Below are positions 1 to 10,570 of a stretch of DNA of 64,000 bases, piece after piece. Under the pieces are notes generated by a model that saw only the letters and a list, made by a program, of their open reading frames with translations, was not told the DNA's origin and ran no database searches. The stretch comes from Kluyvera georgiana ATCC 51603 (GTDB taxonomy: Bacteria; Pseudomonadota; Gammaproteobacteria; Enterobacterales; Enterobacteriaceae): the NCBI RefSeq assembly GCF_001654985.1, contig NZ_LXEU01000015.1, forward strand, positions 124,001-188,000, given 5' to 3'. How positions within the stretch are numbered: the first letter of the stretch is position 1; each line of letters begins with the position of its first letter. The translations under genes were made by a program, and so were the position numbers.

Positions 1-1
1 T

Positions 2-499
2 GGCCAGGTGCTGGCTTCCGCGCGCGGCCCGTGGGACCTTGCCCGCTATCGTAAGCAGTATCCTGATGTGTTGAAAACTATCCAGATCGGCCCGATGCTG
101 ACTGAAAACGGTGACGCTCATCCGCACACCTTTGGCGACAGTAAAGGGATGGTGATGTTCAGCTCCAGCAAACACAAAACGCAGGCCTGGGCCTTTATGC
201 AGTGGGTGTTCAGCAGCGCCGAGCATGACCGTGCCTGGCTTGAGCTGACCGGAATGCCGCCAGCGCGCGCGGATCTGATGACTAACCCTCTGTTTACCGA
301 CTATTTCGCTAACCATCCTTTAGAGAAAGACATTGCCTCTTACGTCGACGTCGCGCTGCCGCCGGTCGCTACGACGCAAACGACAGAAATTCAGCGCAGC
401 ATGACGCAGATGCTGGAGCGGGTCATTTTCAACAATGAGGCCCCGACAAAAGCGCTTGAACAGTCTCAGCAGGAAATCAACACCCTGCTGGCGAAATAA
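2..499 (+). CDS. ABC sugar transporter substrate-binding protein, C-terminal part
   Basis: The reading frame is open from the window edge, so the N-terminus and signal peptide lie outside. The visible 165 residues have the helical C-terminal look of family 1 extracellular solute-binding proteins (MalE/UgpB type), with a segment reading FGDSKGMVMFSSSKHKTQAW and a tail rich in short helices ending NTLLAK. It stops 9 bases before a MalF-type permease, followed by a MalG-type permease and glycosidases, so it is very likely the periplasmic receptor of an oligosaccharide importer. The ligand cannot be read from this fragment. Confidence 0.8.
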   Translation, partial: GQVLASARGPWDLARYRKQYPDVLKTIQIGPMLTENGDAHPHTFGDSKGMVMFSSSKHKTQAWAFMQWVFSSAEHDRAWLELTGMPPARADLMTNPLFTDYFANHPLEKDIASYVDVALPPVATTQTTEIQRSMTQMLERVIFNNEAPTKALEQSQQEINTLLAK

Positions 500-508
500 G
501 GGGGAATA

Positions 509-1377
509 ATGGCTGGATATGATTCCCGCACCGGAGGCCTGTTGGCCTCCACCTGGATCGGTTATTCCTTGTTGTTCTGGTTTTATCCGCTGGCCTGGTT
601 GATTGTACTTAGCGTGACGCAGTGGCAGTTTATCGGTATGCCCCGGTTTTCGGGGCTACAAATCTGCTTGGCGTCGTTAACGATGCTCTATTCTGGACCT
701 CAATGTGGAATATCTGTCGCTTTTTGATGTGGTATATTCCGATTGTTTTTATCGCCTCGCTGCTGTTTGCCGCCGGGCTGCGGCGAATTAAATACGGTAA
801 AAGCTTTATTGCGCTGAGTTTCTTATTAGCCAATATCTCTTCCGGAGTGGCCTATTCCATCGTTTTTTCTAAGTTGTTTAGCGAATATGGCCCGGTAAAT
901 CAGTTTTTACGGGAAAGTATCGGCGTATCGGTTCCCTGGTTTACGAATCCGGACTGTGCGATGTTATCTATTGCGCTGATTGTGACATGGAAATTTGTCG
1001 GCTATTACGGGCTTATTCTTTTTTCCGGGATGCAGGCTATTCCCAATGATATTTACAGCGCGGCCATGCTGGATAAAACCGGGCGGTTTAAACAGGGGTG
1101 GGCTATTACGCTGCCGATGATGAATCCGCAAATCGTCATGGTGATGGTGCTGGCGATAACTGTCGCATTCAGTATTTTCACTGAGCCTTATTTAATTACG
1201 GGCGGTGGTCCCCTGAATAGCACCACGAGTCCGATGGTGGTGATGTATGAAGCGGCGTTCCAGAATATGAAACCGACCTGGGCGGCAACGATGTCGATTA
1301 TTGTGGCGGGCTGCAGTTTCCTGGCTATCTGGGTCTTCCGCAAACTGTTTGAAAAAATATCGAGATTGTGTGAATGA
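509..1377 (+). pseudogene. ABC sugar permease, MalF/UgpA-type, frameshifted
   Basis: Two overlapping frames together make one permease. The first (509-727) begins MAGYDSRTGG and runs through the first membrane helix to MPRFSGL. The continuation (in frame from about 622) reads TNLLGVVNDALFWTSMWN and carries the rest, including the inner-membrane permease motif near 1030-1110 (QAIPNDIYSAAMLDKTGR, the EAA-loop region that contacts the ATPase). The frames join near 650-662; restoring one missing base at about 655 (CTA-ACA instead of CTACA) would give a continuous protein of about 289 residues. The stop overlaps the next start (ATGA at 1374). This is either a real inactivating deletion or a sequencing error. 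Confidence 0.75.
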
Positions 1378-2201
1378 AAAAACTCACTCCCCTGAGCCTG
1401 TTAGTTCATGTCGTGATGTTTTTACTGGCGCTGAGCTGGCTGTATCCCTTTATCTGGATGACGATCTCTTCGTTGAAGCCGACGGCGGAGATCTATACCA
1501 CGAGCCTGTTTTCCGGCCATCTGACGCTGGAAAACTACACGTTCCTGTTTGATAACAGCAATCGTGCGGACAAACCTTTTCTGCGCACGTTATTTAACTC
1601 ACTGTTTGTCTCGATAACCATAACATTGTGCGTCACCGTGACGTCGATGCTGGTGGGGTACGCGCTGGCGAAAGCCGAGTTTCGTGGTAAAAATGCCTTC
1701 CGCAACTTACTGATTGTACAGATGGTTTTTCCGGTATTTATGTTCATCATTCCACAGTTTGTGCTGATGCGCGAGCTGGGGCTGGTGAACGGTTATAGTG
1801 CGATGATCCTGCCCTACGCCATGAGCGCATGGGGGATCTTTATGGTATCGCAGAGCTTCAAGGGAACGCCGAACGACTATCTTTACGCCGCGCGTCTCGA
1901 TCACGCCAGCCTGTGGGGGATCCTGCGCCATGTGATGATGCCGCTGAACAAATCGATTCTGGCCATCGTCGCGTTATTTACCTTCTCCAGCTCGTGGGAC
2001 AACTTCCTCTGGCCCCTGATTGTCATGCGTGACGTCGACAAAATGCCGTTCTCGGTACTGCTGGCGACGTTCAGTAAATCTTACGGCGTCTATCTTGGCC
2101 CGGTGATGGCGGGCGCGGTGGTGCAGATGTTGCCGGTAGTGGTGCTGTTTATCCTCTTCCGCAAATATTTCCTGCAGGGCATGTCGTTATCACTGAAATA
2201 A
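1374..2201 (+). CDS. ABC sugar permease, MalG/UgpE-type
   Basis: A 275-residue inner-membrane protein with about six hydrophobic helices. The cytoplasmic EAA-type loop is visible near residues 165-185 (GTPNDYLYAARLDHASLWGIL), where the ATPase subunit docks. Its start overlaps the stop of the upstream permease, so the two are translationally coupled, and GH13 and GH130 genes follow directly. No MalK-type ATPase gene is visible in the window; it is either upstream of the edge or a shared one is used. The substrate is inferred to be a gluco- or manno-oligosaccharide from the neighbouring glycosidases. Confidence 0.88.
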   Translation: MKKLTPLSLLVHVVMFLLALSWLYPFIWMTISSLKPTAEIYTTSLFSGHLTLENYTFLFDNSNRADKPFLRTLFNSLFVSITITLCVTVTSMLVGYALAKAEFRGKNAFRNLLIVQMVFPVFMFIIPQFVLMRELGLVNGYSAMILPYAMSAWGIFMVSQSFKGTPNDYLYAARLDHASLWGILRHVMMPLNKSILAIVALFTFSSSWDNFLWPLIVMRDVDKMPFSVLLATFSKSYGVYLGPVMAGAVVQMLPVVVLFILFRKYFLQGMSLSLK

Positions 2202-2212
2202 GGAATTGCGCG

Positions 2213-3799
2213 GTGAGCAACCAACCCTGGTGGCAGGTATGCACCTGCTACCAAATTTATCTGCCTTCGTTTTGCGATGGCAACGGCGATGGGCTGGGCG
2301 ATTTTCCCGGTCTGCTATCGAAGGTGGACTATCTGCATGAACTGGGCGTCGGCGCTATCTGGATAACGCCGTTTTACCCGTCGCCGCTGGTGGATAACGG
2401 CTATGACATCAGTGACTACTGCGCCGTTGACGCGCGTTTTGGCACGCTGGAAGACTTTCGCGAGGTGGTTGAGCGCTGTCATGCGTGCGGCATCCGGGTG
2501 ATTATTGACCTGGTGGTGAACCACGTCTCCTCGGCGCACTCCTGGTTTCGCGACGCCTGGAATAATCCCGCCAGCCGCTACCGGGACTATTTCCTGTTTA
2601 GCCGTCAGCCGAACAACTGGCAGTCGTTTTTCTCCGGCAGCGCCTGGAGTGCAGAGCCGGATACCGGCGAGTACTACTATCACAAATTTGCCCCCGAGCA
2701 GGTCGATCTCAACTGGGCTAACCCCGAGGTGGAGCAGGAGATCTACCGGGTGGTTGATTTCTGGAAGGCGCTGGGCGTCGATGGCTTCCGCTTTGACGTG
2801 ATCAACTTTCTGACCACCAACGGTATTGGCCCGGACAACCCGCAAGAGAACGGCGAGCAGCGCCATGAGTTTGATATCAACCAGCCGGGCATTATCGCCA
2901 CGCTAAACCGGCTGTGTCGCTACGTGCGCCAGCAGGGTGAGGCGTTTCTGATTGGCGAAATCGGCAGCGAAGAGCTGGATATTCTGGCGCGTTATCAGAG
3001 CCCTGAGCTGATGGATGTGGTGTTTAATTTCAATATCGGCAGCCAGAAACGCTTCGATATTGCGCGCCTGAGCCAGGCGATTAACGCCACCCAGGCGCGG
3101 CAGTCAGGCCTGCCAACGCTGTTTTTCTCCAGTCACGATATGCCACGCATGATTAGCCGTTTCGGCGAGAGCCCGTGCGATACCGAGCGCGCGCTGGCGG
3201 TGCTGGCTCTGCAACTGACCGTTCGCGGCGTGCCGTTTATTTATCAGGGCGAAGAGTTGGGGATGCCGAGCTATTGCCCGCAGACCGTGGCGCAGGTCTT
3301 CGACATTCAGGGCAAGACCCATTATCAAACGGCGTTACGGAAGGGCGCCGATGAAAGCGAGGCGCTGGCGCTGGCGATTGCGCATTCCCGTGATGCTTCG
3401 CGGGCGCCGCTGCTGTGGACCGATGCGGCGAACGCAGGCTTTTCGCCCGTCTCGCCCTGGATGCCCGTTTGCGCGGACTACCGTCAGCTTAATGCGCAAT
3501 ATCAACAGAGCACGCCAGGGTCCCTTTGGCGACAGTACCAAACCCTTATCGCGCTTCGTTCCGCGACGTCCGCGCTGCGCGAGGGCGACGGTAGCTCGTT
3601 ATCGCTGACAAATGAATGCGTGTGGTTTATACGCGAGACGGTCACCGAGCGCGTCTGGATCGCGATTAACTTTGGCTCGCCGGTGCTGAACCCCTGGCGG
3701 GATATTTCCGCCGACGTTCTGTATGGCGAAGACGCCCAATGGCTGGGCAAAAATCAAATTCTGATGAAAAGGAGCGTTCATGAACAGACACCGCAGTAA
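2213..3799 (+). CDS. GH13 alpha-glucosidase / oligo-1,6-glucosidase-like
   Basis: A 528-residue cytoplasmic enzyme (no signal peptide) starting at GTG. The four GH13 regions are visible: DLVVNH near residue 100, GFRFDVIN with the probable nucleophile Asp195, LIGEI with acid/base Glu249, and FSSHD with Asp309. Val after the nucleophile (DVIN) is the residue known from alpha-1,6-specific members of the oligo-1,6-glucosidase group, so isomalto-type substrates are plausible but not proven. It sits between the importer permeases and a GH130 gene and overlaps the latter by 20 bases, which suggests one operon that imports and degrades an oligosaccharide. Confidence 0.85.
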   Translation: MSNQPWWQVCTCYQIYLPSFCDGNGDGLGDFPGLLSKVDYLHELGVGAIWITPFYPSPLVDNGYDISDYCAVDARFGTLEDFREVVERCHACGIRVIIDLVVNHVSSAHSWFRDAWNNPASRYRDYFLFSRQPNNWQSFFSGSAWSAEPDTGEYYYHKFAPEQVDLNWANPEVEQEIYRVVDFWKALGVDGFRFDVINFLTTNGIGPDNPQENGEQRHEFDINQPGIIATLNRLCRYVRQQGEAFLIGEIGSEELDILARYQSPELMDVVFNFNIGSQKRFDIARLSQAINATQARQSGLPTLFFSSHDMPRMISRFGESPCDTERALAVLALQLTVRGVPFIYQGEELGMPSYCPQTVAQVFDIQGKTHYQTALRKGADESEALALAIAHSRDASRAPLLWTDAANAGFSPVSPWMPVCADYRQLNAQYQQSTPGSLWRQYQTLIALRSATSALREGDGSSLSLTNECVWFIRETVTERVWIAINFGSPVLNPWRDISADVLYGEDAQWLGKNQILMKRSVHEQTPQ

Positions 3800-4838
3800 C
3801 CCGCTAATCACCCCAAAAGACGTGTCGCCCTCATTGCCGGGGCGCAAAGTAGAGTGCGTGTTCAATACCGGCGTGACCGAGTGCAACGGCGAGATCGTGC
3901 TGCTGCTGCGCGTGGCGGAAAGCGTGATTAACGATAACCCGCGACAGATCGTCGTGCCGCTGCTGCAACAGCAGGAAAGCGGCTGGCAACAAGCCACGAA
4001 AACCTTCGACCGTGACGATGAGCGTTTTGATTTTAGCGATCCGCGTACCATCGTGCTAAAAAGCGATCCCGCGCAGGTCTGGCTGACCTCGATGTCCCAT
4101 CTGCGCCTGGCACGCAGCAAGGACGGCGTGCATTACACCATCGATTCACAGCCCTTTATCATCGCCGATAGCCGCTATGAAGAGTTCGGTTGCGAAGATG
4201 CGCGTATCACCCGGATCGACGATCTCTTTTATATCAACTACTCCGCCGTTTCGTCGTTGGGGATCACCACCGCGCTGGCGACCACTCGCGACTTTGTCAC
4301 GGTAGAAAAACAGGGGCTGATCCTGTGTCCGGATAATCGCGATGTCTGCTTCTTCCCGGAAAAGGTCGGCGGTCGCTATATGGCGCTAACCCGACCCGCG
4401 CCTTGCCACTTTGGCCACCCGGAGATCTGGATCTGCGAGTCTCCTGATATGCTGCACTGGGGTAACCATCGCCATCTGCTGGGCCGATCGGGCGATGAAT
4501 GGGATTCGCGTAAATCCGGCGGAGGCGCGCCATTGATCAAAACCGATCGCGGCTGGCTGGAGATCTACCACGGCGTCGATGCCGATCAGCGCTACTGTCT
4601 GGGCGCGCTGCTGCTCGATCTCCACGATCCGCTGAAAATTCTCGCCAAATCGCCGGTACCGCTGCTGGAGCCGACGGCGCAGTACGAACGCGAAGGCTTC
4701 TTTGGCAACGTGGTCTTTACCTGCGGCGCGCTGGTGCGTGATGACGTGCTGCACGTCTGGTACGGCGCGGCGGATGAGTGTACCGCTCTGGCGACGCTGC
4801 CGATGGATCAGCTCTGGCAGCATCTGGGGCTGGTGTAA
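3780..4838 (+). CDS. GH130 family glycoside phosphorylase/hydrolase
   Basis: The 352-residue product has the five-bladed beta-propeller motifs of GH130, a family of beta-mannoside phosphorylases and beta-1,2-mannosidases. CEDARIT (Asp140, position of the catalytic acid), the TRPAP segment near residue 205, HPEIWICESPDMLHWG, and the late GGGAPLIKTDRGWLEIYHGV motif are all present. Subfamily, and so phosphorolysis versus hydrolysis, cannot be settled by eye. It starts inside the end of the GH13 gene and its stop overlaps the start of the DUF1861 gene, so the three are tightly coupled. Confidence 0.82.
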   Translation: MNRHRSNPLITPKDVSPSLPGRKVECVFNTGVTECNGEIVLLLRVAESVINDNPRQIVVPLLQQQESGWQQATKTFDRDDERFDFSDPRTIVLKSDPAQVWLTSMSHLRLARSKDGVHYTIDSQPFIIADSRYEEFGCEDARITRIDDLFYINYSAVSSLGITTALATTRDFVTVEKQGLILCPDNRDVCFFPEKVGGRYMALTRPAPCHFGHPEIWICESPDMLHWGNHRHLLGRSGDEWDSRKSGGGAPLIKTDRGWLEIYHGVDADQRYCLGALLLDLHDPLKILAKSPVPLLEPTAQYEREGFFGNVVFTCGALVRDDVLHVWYGAADECTALATLPMDQLWQHLGLV

Positions 4839-5752
4839 TGCGCGACGACGTTGAGGCGCTTTATCAGCGTTATCGCTCGCGGCCGCAAAATGGCAGCCGT
4901 GGAAAAATCATCTTCCGCGGCGTCGACGGGCTGGACGTTTACAACCCAACCGCACCCTTTATGGATGAAGGACGGTGGTGTATTGCCGCCCGCGTTGAGA
5001 GGCGCGATAGCGAAGATTCCCGGGTGCGTTTTTTCCTTTGGGATGGCGACTGCCACGCTGAACTGCTGGACGGAATGCCGGATTTCGCGCTACAGGATCC
5101 GTTCGTCAGCCAGGTTAGCGGGCAGCTGTTGTTTGGCGGCGTTGAAGTCGACTTCTCAACGAAAAGGGGAGCGGTTCGCTGGCGTACGCAATTTTTTGCC
5201 GGGCCGTCGGTTTCCGCGCTGCGTCCCCTGACGACCGGTCCATGGGGAATGAAGGATATTCGTCTGGTCGAGCTACCCGATAAGCGTATCCTCGTGTTTA
5301 CCCGTCCACAGGGGGAACCCGGCGGACACGGCACCATCGGCTGGACGATCGTTTCCCGGCTTGCCGATCTCAACGAGGAGTCGATCGCCAGCGCCACGCT
5401 GCTCTCCCATGTGGAGGAGCAGTACTGGTGTGGCGTGAACGAAGCGTGTGTGCTCTCTCCGGGGCTGGTAGGAGTGCTGGCGCACGTCGCGCGGTTCGAT
5501 GAGTTTGGAAACCGGCACTATCATGCTGCTCGTTTTCTTTTCGACTATCAGCGCGGTATCAGCAGCCCGATGGCGATCATCGCCTGCCGGGAGGATTTTC
5601 TCGCTGGAGAGAGCAAACGTAGCGATTTACAGGATGTCGTTTTTCCCGCCGGGCTTCTGGCAGGTAAAAGCGGTAGGCGGTTGTTTTGCGGCACCAGTGA
5701 TTGCGAAGTGCAGTGGCTGGATATCGCGGATCCGTTTACCGAAGAAGCGTAA
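4838..5752 (+). CDS. DUF1861 family protein
   Basis: A 304-residue protein whose ATG overlaps the previous stop codon (TAATG). The sequence (GVDGLDVYNPTAPF, RWCIAARVERRDSEDS, WGMKDIRLVELPDKRILVFTRPQG) matches my recollection of DUF1861, a presumed beta-propeller family related in fold to GH130 and often encoded beside it. I infer that it acts on the same sugar as the GH130 enzyme, as an auxiliary hydrolase or phosphorylase, but no activity can be read from the sequence. The last gene of the operon; a GC-rich hairpin follows. Confidence 0.7.
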   Translation: MRDDVEALYQRYRSRPQNGSRGKIIFRGVDGLDVYNPTAPFMDEGRWCIAARVERRDSEDSRVRFFLWDGDCHAELLDGMPDFALQDPFVSQVSGQLLFGGVEVDFSTKRGAVRWRTQFFAGPSVSALRPLTTGPWGMKDIRLVELPDKRILVFTRPQGEPGGHGTIGWTIVSRLADLNEESIASATLLSHVEEQYWCGVNEACVLSPGLVGVLAHVARFDEFGNRHYHAARFLFDYQRGISSPMAIIACREDFLAGESKRSDLQDVVFPAGLLAGKSGRRLFCGTSDCEVQWLDIADPFTEEA

Positions 5753-5754
5753 GA

Positions 5755-5783
5755 ACGCCCCCCCACGAAACCGTAGGGGGCGT
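5755..5783. terminator. GC-rich hairpin between convergent genes
   Basis: ACGCCCCC (5755-5762) pairs with GGGGGCGT (5776-5783). It sits between the DUF1861 gene and the converging patA. There is no long U-run on either side, so termination may be weak or factor-assisted. Confidence 0.5.
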
Positions 5784-5787
5784 GAGT

Positions 5788-7241
<1,454 letters not shown>

Positions 7242-7358
7242 CTTCAGTGGCAACGCAGAAAATCGGGATAAATGCCAGGAGAAACCGGTTGTGTACAATA
7301 TTTAATCGTCCAGCGGCTCAGGGATGGGGTTGAGGGGAGAAGCGCAAGAGGGCAGGTT

Positions 7359-7396
7359 GCGCCAGGATGGGGCAGGTTTTGCGCCACCATCGCGCA
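7359..7396. promoter_or_regulatory. Tandem NtrC-like enhancer sites
   Basis: TGCGCCAGGATGGGGCA (7359-7375) and TGCGCCACCATCGCGCA (7380-7396) both resemble the NtrC dyad TGCACCA-N3-TGGTGCA. Their centres are 21 bp apart, two helical turns, as expected for cooperative binding. They lie about 120-170 bp upstream of the sigma54 promoter of patA. Confidence 0.65.
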
Positions 7397-7461
7397 GCCG
7401 GGCGTGGCATAAAAAAAGTAGGGCTTTTGTCCATTTTGCGATCTAACGCAAAATTAACAAT

Positions 7462-7488
7462 TAAGGTTAATTAAAATCCCTCCGATAT
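7462..7488 (+). promoter_or_regulatory. Probable flagellar sigma28 promoter of aer
   Basis: TAAGGTTA (7462-7469), 11 bases, then TCCGATAT (7481-7488) matches the flagellar pattern TAAAGTTT-N11-GCCGATAA. It lies 47 bases before the aer start, and aer is a known class 3 flagellar-regulon gene. Confidence 0.7.
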
Positions 7489-7534
7489 AACAATTGTAAT
7501 ACATTTTCTTTCTGCACCTGAAAAGGATGTCTGT

Positions 7535-9055
7535 ATGTCTACCCTGTCCGACCCAAACCCGTCCACATCATCGCTGGACGAGCGTACTACGCTGATGTCC
7601 ACCACCGACCTCGATAGCTACATCACCCATGTTAATGATGCCTTTGTGAAAGTGAGCGGCTATGGCCGCGAAGAGATGCTTGGCAAACCGCACAATCTGG
7701 TGCGTCATCCCGATATGCCAAAAGCGGCGTTTGCTGATATGTGGCGTACGCTCAAGCAGGGAGAACCGTGGAGCGGGATCGTCAAAAACCAGCCTAAAAC
7801 TGGCGGCCATTACTGGGTGCGCGCAAACGCCATCCCGCAGGTGCGTAATGGCAAAACGATAGGCTATATGTCTATCCGCACGATGGCTTCGGCTGAAGAG
7901 ATTGCCGCCGTCGAGCCGCTATATCAGGCGCTGCGGGAAAATCGCAGCAACAAGCGCCTGCATAAAGGTCTTGTCGTCAGCAAGCGATGGTGGGGCAAAC
8001 TGGCGACCATACCGCTGCGCTGGCGTATGCGTAGCGTCACGCTGGGATGTTACCTGCTGCTGGCCGCAAGTCTGCTGACGCTGGGGGCACCCACGACGGC
8101 AGTACTGGCATCAGCGCTGATCGTGTTGCTGGCCACCGCAGTGCTGGAGTGGCAGATTATTCGCCCTATTGAGAACGTCGCCCGTCAGGCGTTGAGCGTG
8201 GCGACCGGCGAGCGCAACAGCGTAGAGCATTTAAAACGCGGTGATGAGCTGGGATTGATGCTGCGCTCCGTCGGCCAGTTGGGCCTGATGTGCCGTTGGC
8301 TGATTAACGATGTCTCAAGCCAGGTAAACAGCGTTAGCGACGGCAGCGATGTGCTGGCGTGCGGTAACGAAGAGCTGAACCTGCGCACCCAGGAAACGGT
8401 GGTCAACGTCCAGCAAACCGTCGCTACCATGAGTCAGATGGCGGTTTCCGTACAGAATAATTCCCAAACCGCCGCCGAGGCCGACAAGCTGTCGCTGGCC
8501 GCCAGCGGTGCGGCATCGCAGGGAGGTCAGGCAATGCACCGGGTTGTGCAGACGATGGAAGAGATTGCCGACAGCACACAGCGCATTGGCTCGATTACCA
8601 CATTGATTAACGATATTGCCTTCCAGACCAATATTCTGGCGCTGAATGCGGCGGTTGAGGCGGCGAGGGCGGGCGAACAGGGGAAAGGGTTTGCGGTGGT
8701 GGCGGGAGAGGTGCGCCATTTAGCCAGTCGAAGCGCGACGGCGGCGAATGAAATTCGCCAGTTGATTGAGGCCAGCGCCAGCAAGGTGCGATCCGGTTCT
8801 GAGCAGGTGCACGCCGCGGGGCGCACGATGGATGACATTGTCTCGCAGGTACAGAATGTCACTGAGTTGATTGCGCAGATTAGCCAATCGACGTCTGAAC
8901 AGGCTACCGGGCTGTCTGATGTCACTCGGGCCGTGGCAAAACTCGATGAGATCACCCAGATGAATGCCGGGCTGGTGGCGGAAAGCGCCAACGTGTCGGC
9001 GATGGTCAAGCGCCGCGCCAGCCGGCTTCAGGATGCCGTCACCGTACTGCATTAA
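7535..9055 (+). CDS. aer: Aerotaxis/redox receptor
   Basis: A 506-residue inner-membrane chemoreceptor that senses redox state through FAD rather than a periplasmic ligand. The order is an N-terminal PAS domain (about residues 20-120, with [21 protein letters not shown]), a hydrophobic anchor (about 165-205), HAMP/proximal segment, then a methyl-accepting signalling domain with the conserved hairpin tip ([21 protein letters not shown]). It lacks a periplasmic sensory domain, as Aer does. The sequence follows E. coli Aer (506 residues) to its last residues. Its stop overlaps that of convergent yqjI by a few bases. Confidence 0.97.
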   Translation: MSTLSDPNPSTSSLDERTTLMSTTDLDSYITHVNDAFVKVSGYGREEMLGKPHNLVRHPDMPKAAFADMWRTLKQGEPWSGIVKNQPKTGGHYWVRANAIPQVRNGKTIGYMSIRTMASAEEIAAVEPLYQALRENRSNKRLHKGLVVSKRWWGKLATIPLRWRMRSVTLGCYLLLAASLLTLGAPTTAVLASALIVLLATAVLEWQIIRPIENVARQALSVATGERNSVEHLKRGDELGLMLRSVGQLGLMCRWLINDVSSQVNSVSDGSDVLACGNEELNLRTQETVVNVQQTVATMSQMAVSVQNNSQTAAEADKLSLAASGAASQGGQAMHRVVQTMEEIADSTQRIGSITTLINDIAFQTNILALNAAVEAARAGEQGKGFAVVAGEVRHLASRSATAANEIRQLIEASASKVRSGSEQVHAAGRTMDDIVSQVQNVTELIAQISQSTSEQATGLSDVTRAVAKLDEITQMNAGLVAESANVSAMVKRRASRLQDAVTVLH

Positions 9056-9570
9056 TCCAGCTGTGAGATCTCCAGCGCCGCGCGGTCGATAACGCCAATA
9101 ATCTGTTTCAGCTGCGCGTCGTTGACTTCCCCCTGGTTGACCTTCAGGTCCAGCACGGCCTTAAAGTTATCGATCGCCCGTTTCATCTGCGGATTTTTGC
9201 GCAGCTCATGCCCTACCATTCTGGCCTTTATCCGCGCCTGGATCTGTTCCAACTGCTCCCGGTTCTCTTCCAGCGTGCGTGCGCCGTCGACGGTGATAGC
9301 GATTTTTTTGCGCCCACCGTCCTCTTCCTGAACCGTAATCAGGCCCTGGTCCTGGAGCAGATCAAGCGACGGGTAGATCACTCCGGGGCTTGGGGTGTAG
9401 TTCCCCAGCGTCAGAGCTTCAACGGCTTTAATCAATTCATAACCGTGGCTGGCGTTGTCTTTCAGAATGTTGAGGAGCACCAGACGCAATTCGCCGTGGC
9501 CAAAGAAACGCTGACGGCGTCCGCCATGATGACCACGTCCGCGATGTTCGGTATCAGAAAGAGAGCTCAT
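9052..9570 (-). CDS. yqjI: PadR-family metal-responsive repressor YqjI
   Basis: A 172-residue PadR-type winged-helix regulator. The N-terminus has a short His/Gly/Arg-rich stretch ([14 protein letters not shown]), the metal-binding part; it is shorter than in the 207-residue E. coli protein. The PadR core is seen in [22 protein letters not shown] and [18 protein letters not shown]. In E. coli, YqjI represses itself and divergent yqjH and loses DNA binding with nickel. Here palindromes of the same type lie in the shared intergenic region. Possible reduced metal affinity from the shorter His-rich tail is an inference. Confidence 0.93.
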   Translation of the reverse strand: MSSLSDTEHRGRGHHGGRRQRFFGHGELRLVLLNILKDNASHGYELIKAVEALTLGNYTPSPGVIYPSLDLLQDQGLITVQEEDGGRKKIAITVDGARTLEENREQLEQIQARIKARMVGHELRKNPQMKRAIDNFKAVLDLKVNQGEVNDAQLKQIIGVIDRAALEISQLD

Positions 9571-9590
9571 TGTTCACGCCTTACCAATAT

Positions 9591-9604
9591 TTAGATATAT
9601 CTAA
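9591..9604. promoter_or_regulatory. YqjI operator-type palindrome, yqjI side
   Basis: TTAGATATATCTAA is a perfect 14-bp palindrome 21 bases upstream of the yqjI start. A partial copy (TTATATCTAAATC) follows at once. Its position and similarity to the site at 9774 support autoregulation. Confidence 0.75.
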
Positions 9605-9747
9605 TTTATATCTAAATCTATGTCTTTATCAATATGGAAGTGATTGTTTTTTGTATGCTGTTGATTTTAATTGGTTTAATTTGGTGTTGTCATTTTTATT
9701 GCTCATTTTTACCTATATCATAAAAATTGCTTGCTTTCTTCTTAATT

Positions 9748-9766
9748 GGCAATCATTATCATTTGC
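9748..9766. promoter_or_regulatory. Fur box-like site of yqjH
   Basis: GGCAATCATTATCATTTGC resembles the Fur consensus GATAATGATAATCATTATC in its AATCATTATC core. It lies 40 bases upstream of yqjH, a gene known to be Fur-repressed in E. coli. Confidence 0.6.
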
Positions 9767-9773
9767 AAAATGT

Positions 9774-9786
9774 TTAGATATATCTA
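9774..9786. promoter_or_regulatory. YqjI operator-type palindrome, yqjH side
   Basis: TTAGATATATCTA repeats the operator found in front of yqjI and lies 20 bases before the yqjH start, downstream of the Fur-like box. Binding there would block yqjH transcription. Confidence 0.72.
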
Positions 9787-9805
9787 TTTGCCAGAGAGAC
9801 GCTCA

Positions 9806-10570
9806 ATGAAAGAGAAAAAGTACCCACAGCGCGTGCGCAATGAACTTCGTTTTCGTGAACTGACCGTACTGCGCGTTGAGCGCATCGGCGAGGCTTTTCA
9901 GCGCGTAGTGCTGGGCGGCGAGGCGCTGGAAGGCTTTAGTTCGCGTGGATTTGACGATCACACCAAATTATTCTTCCCACAAGCAGGGAGCAAAATCACG
10001 CCGCCAACGGTAACCGATGACGGTATCGTCTGGGCTGAGGGTGTCCGTCCACAATCGCGTGACTATACCCCGCTGTATAATGCTGAACGCCATGAGCTGG
10101 CCTATGACTTCTTCATTCACGATGGCGGTGTTGCAAGCCAATGGGCGATGGAGGCTAAAGCGGGTGATACGCTGACGATCGGTGGTCCGCGCGGTTCGCT
10201 GGTGGTACCGGAAGATTATGCCTGGCAGCTTTATGTCTGCGATGAAACCGGTATGCCGGCGCTACGTCGTCGCCTGGAGGCGTTACGCACGCTGGCGCAG
10301 CGTCCGCAGGTTACCGCGCTGGTGATGGTGCGTGACGTGGCGGATAAAGCCTATCTGGCCGGTTTTGATGAGTTCAATATTGAATGTGTTAGCGAGTATG
10401 ACGCCGCCGCCGTTGCCGCGCGTCTGGCGCAGCTCACGGTGCCGCCGTCCGATTACTTTATCTGGCTGACCGGTGAAGGGAAGGTGGTTAAAAACCTGAC
10501 CGATGGATTTGTGACCGATGCCATTGACCCGCAGCTGGTCCGTTCCAGCGCCTACTGGCACGCCAAATAA
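9806..10570 (+). CDS. yqjH: NADPH-dependent ferric-siderophore reductase
   Basis: A 254-residue cytoplasmic flavoprotein of the siderophore-interacting (SIP/ViuB) family that reduces ferric chelates and releases iron. Visible landmarks are RDYTPLYNAERHEL (the FAD-binding R-x-Y-T/S type motif), IHDGGVASQWAMEAKAGD and GPRGSLVVPEDYAWQLYVCDETGMPAL, and the C-terminal YWHAK shared with E. coli YqjH. The start is placed at ATG 9806 (MKEKKYPQRVRNELRF): an in-frame ATG at 9746 would put the Fur box and operator inside the gene. Divergent from yqjI and probably controlled by both Fur and YqjI. Confidence 0.95.
   Translation: MKEKKYPQRVRNELRFRELTVLRVERIGEAFQRVVLGGEALEGFSSRGFDDHTKLFFPQAGSKITPPTVTDDGIVWAEGVRPQSRDYTPLYNAERHELAYDFFIHDGGVASQWAMEAKAGDTLTIGGPRGSLVVPEDYAWQLYVCDETGMPALRRRLEALRTLAQRPQVTALVMVRDVADKAYLAGFDEFNIECVSEYDAAAVAARLAQLTVPPSDYFIWLTGEGKVVKNLTDGFVTDAIDPQLVRSSAYWHAK

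Noticed and set aside
9746-9805. Upstream start of yqjH
   Set aside because: The extra residues would be coded by the Fur-like box and the YqjI operator; orthologues begin at the downstream ATG.
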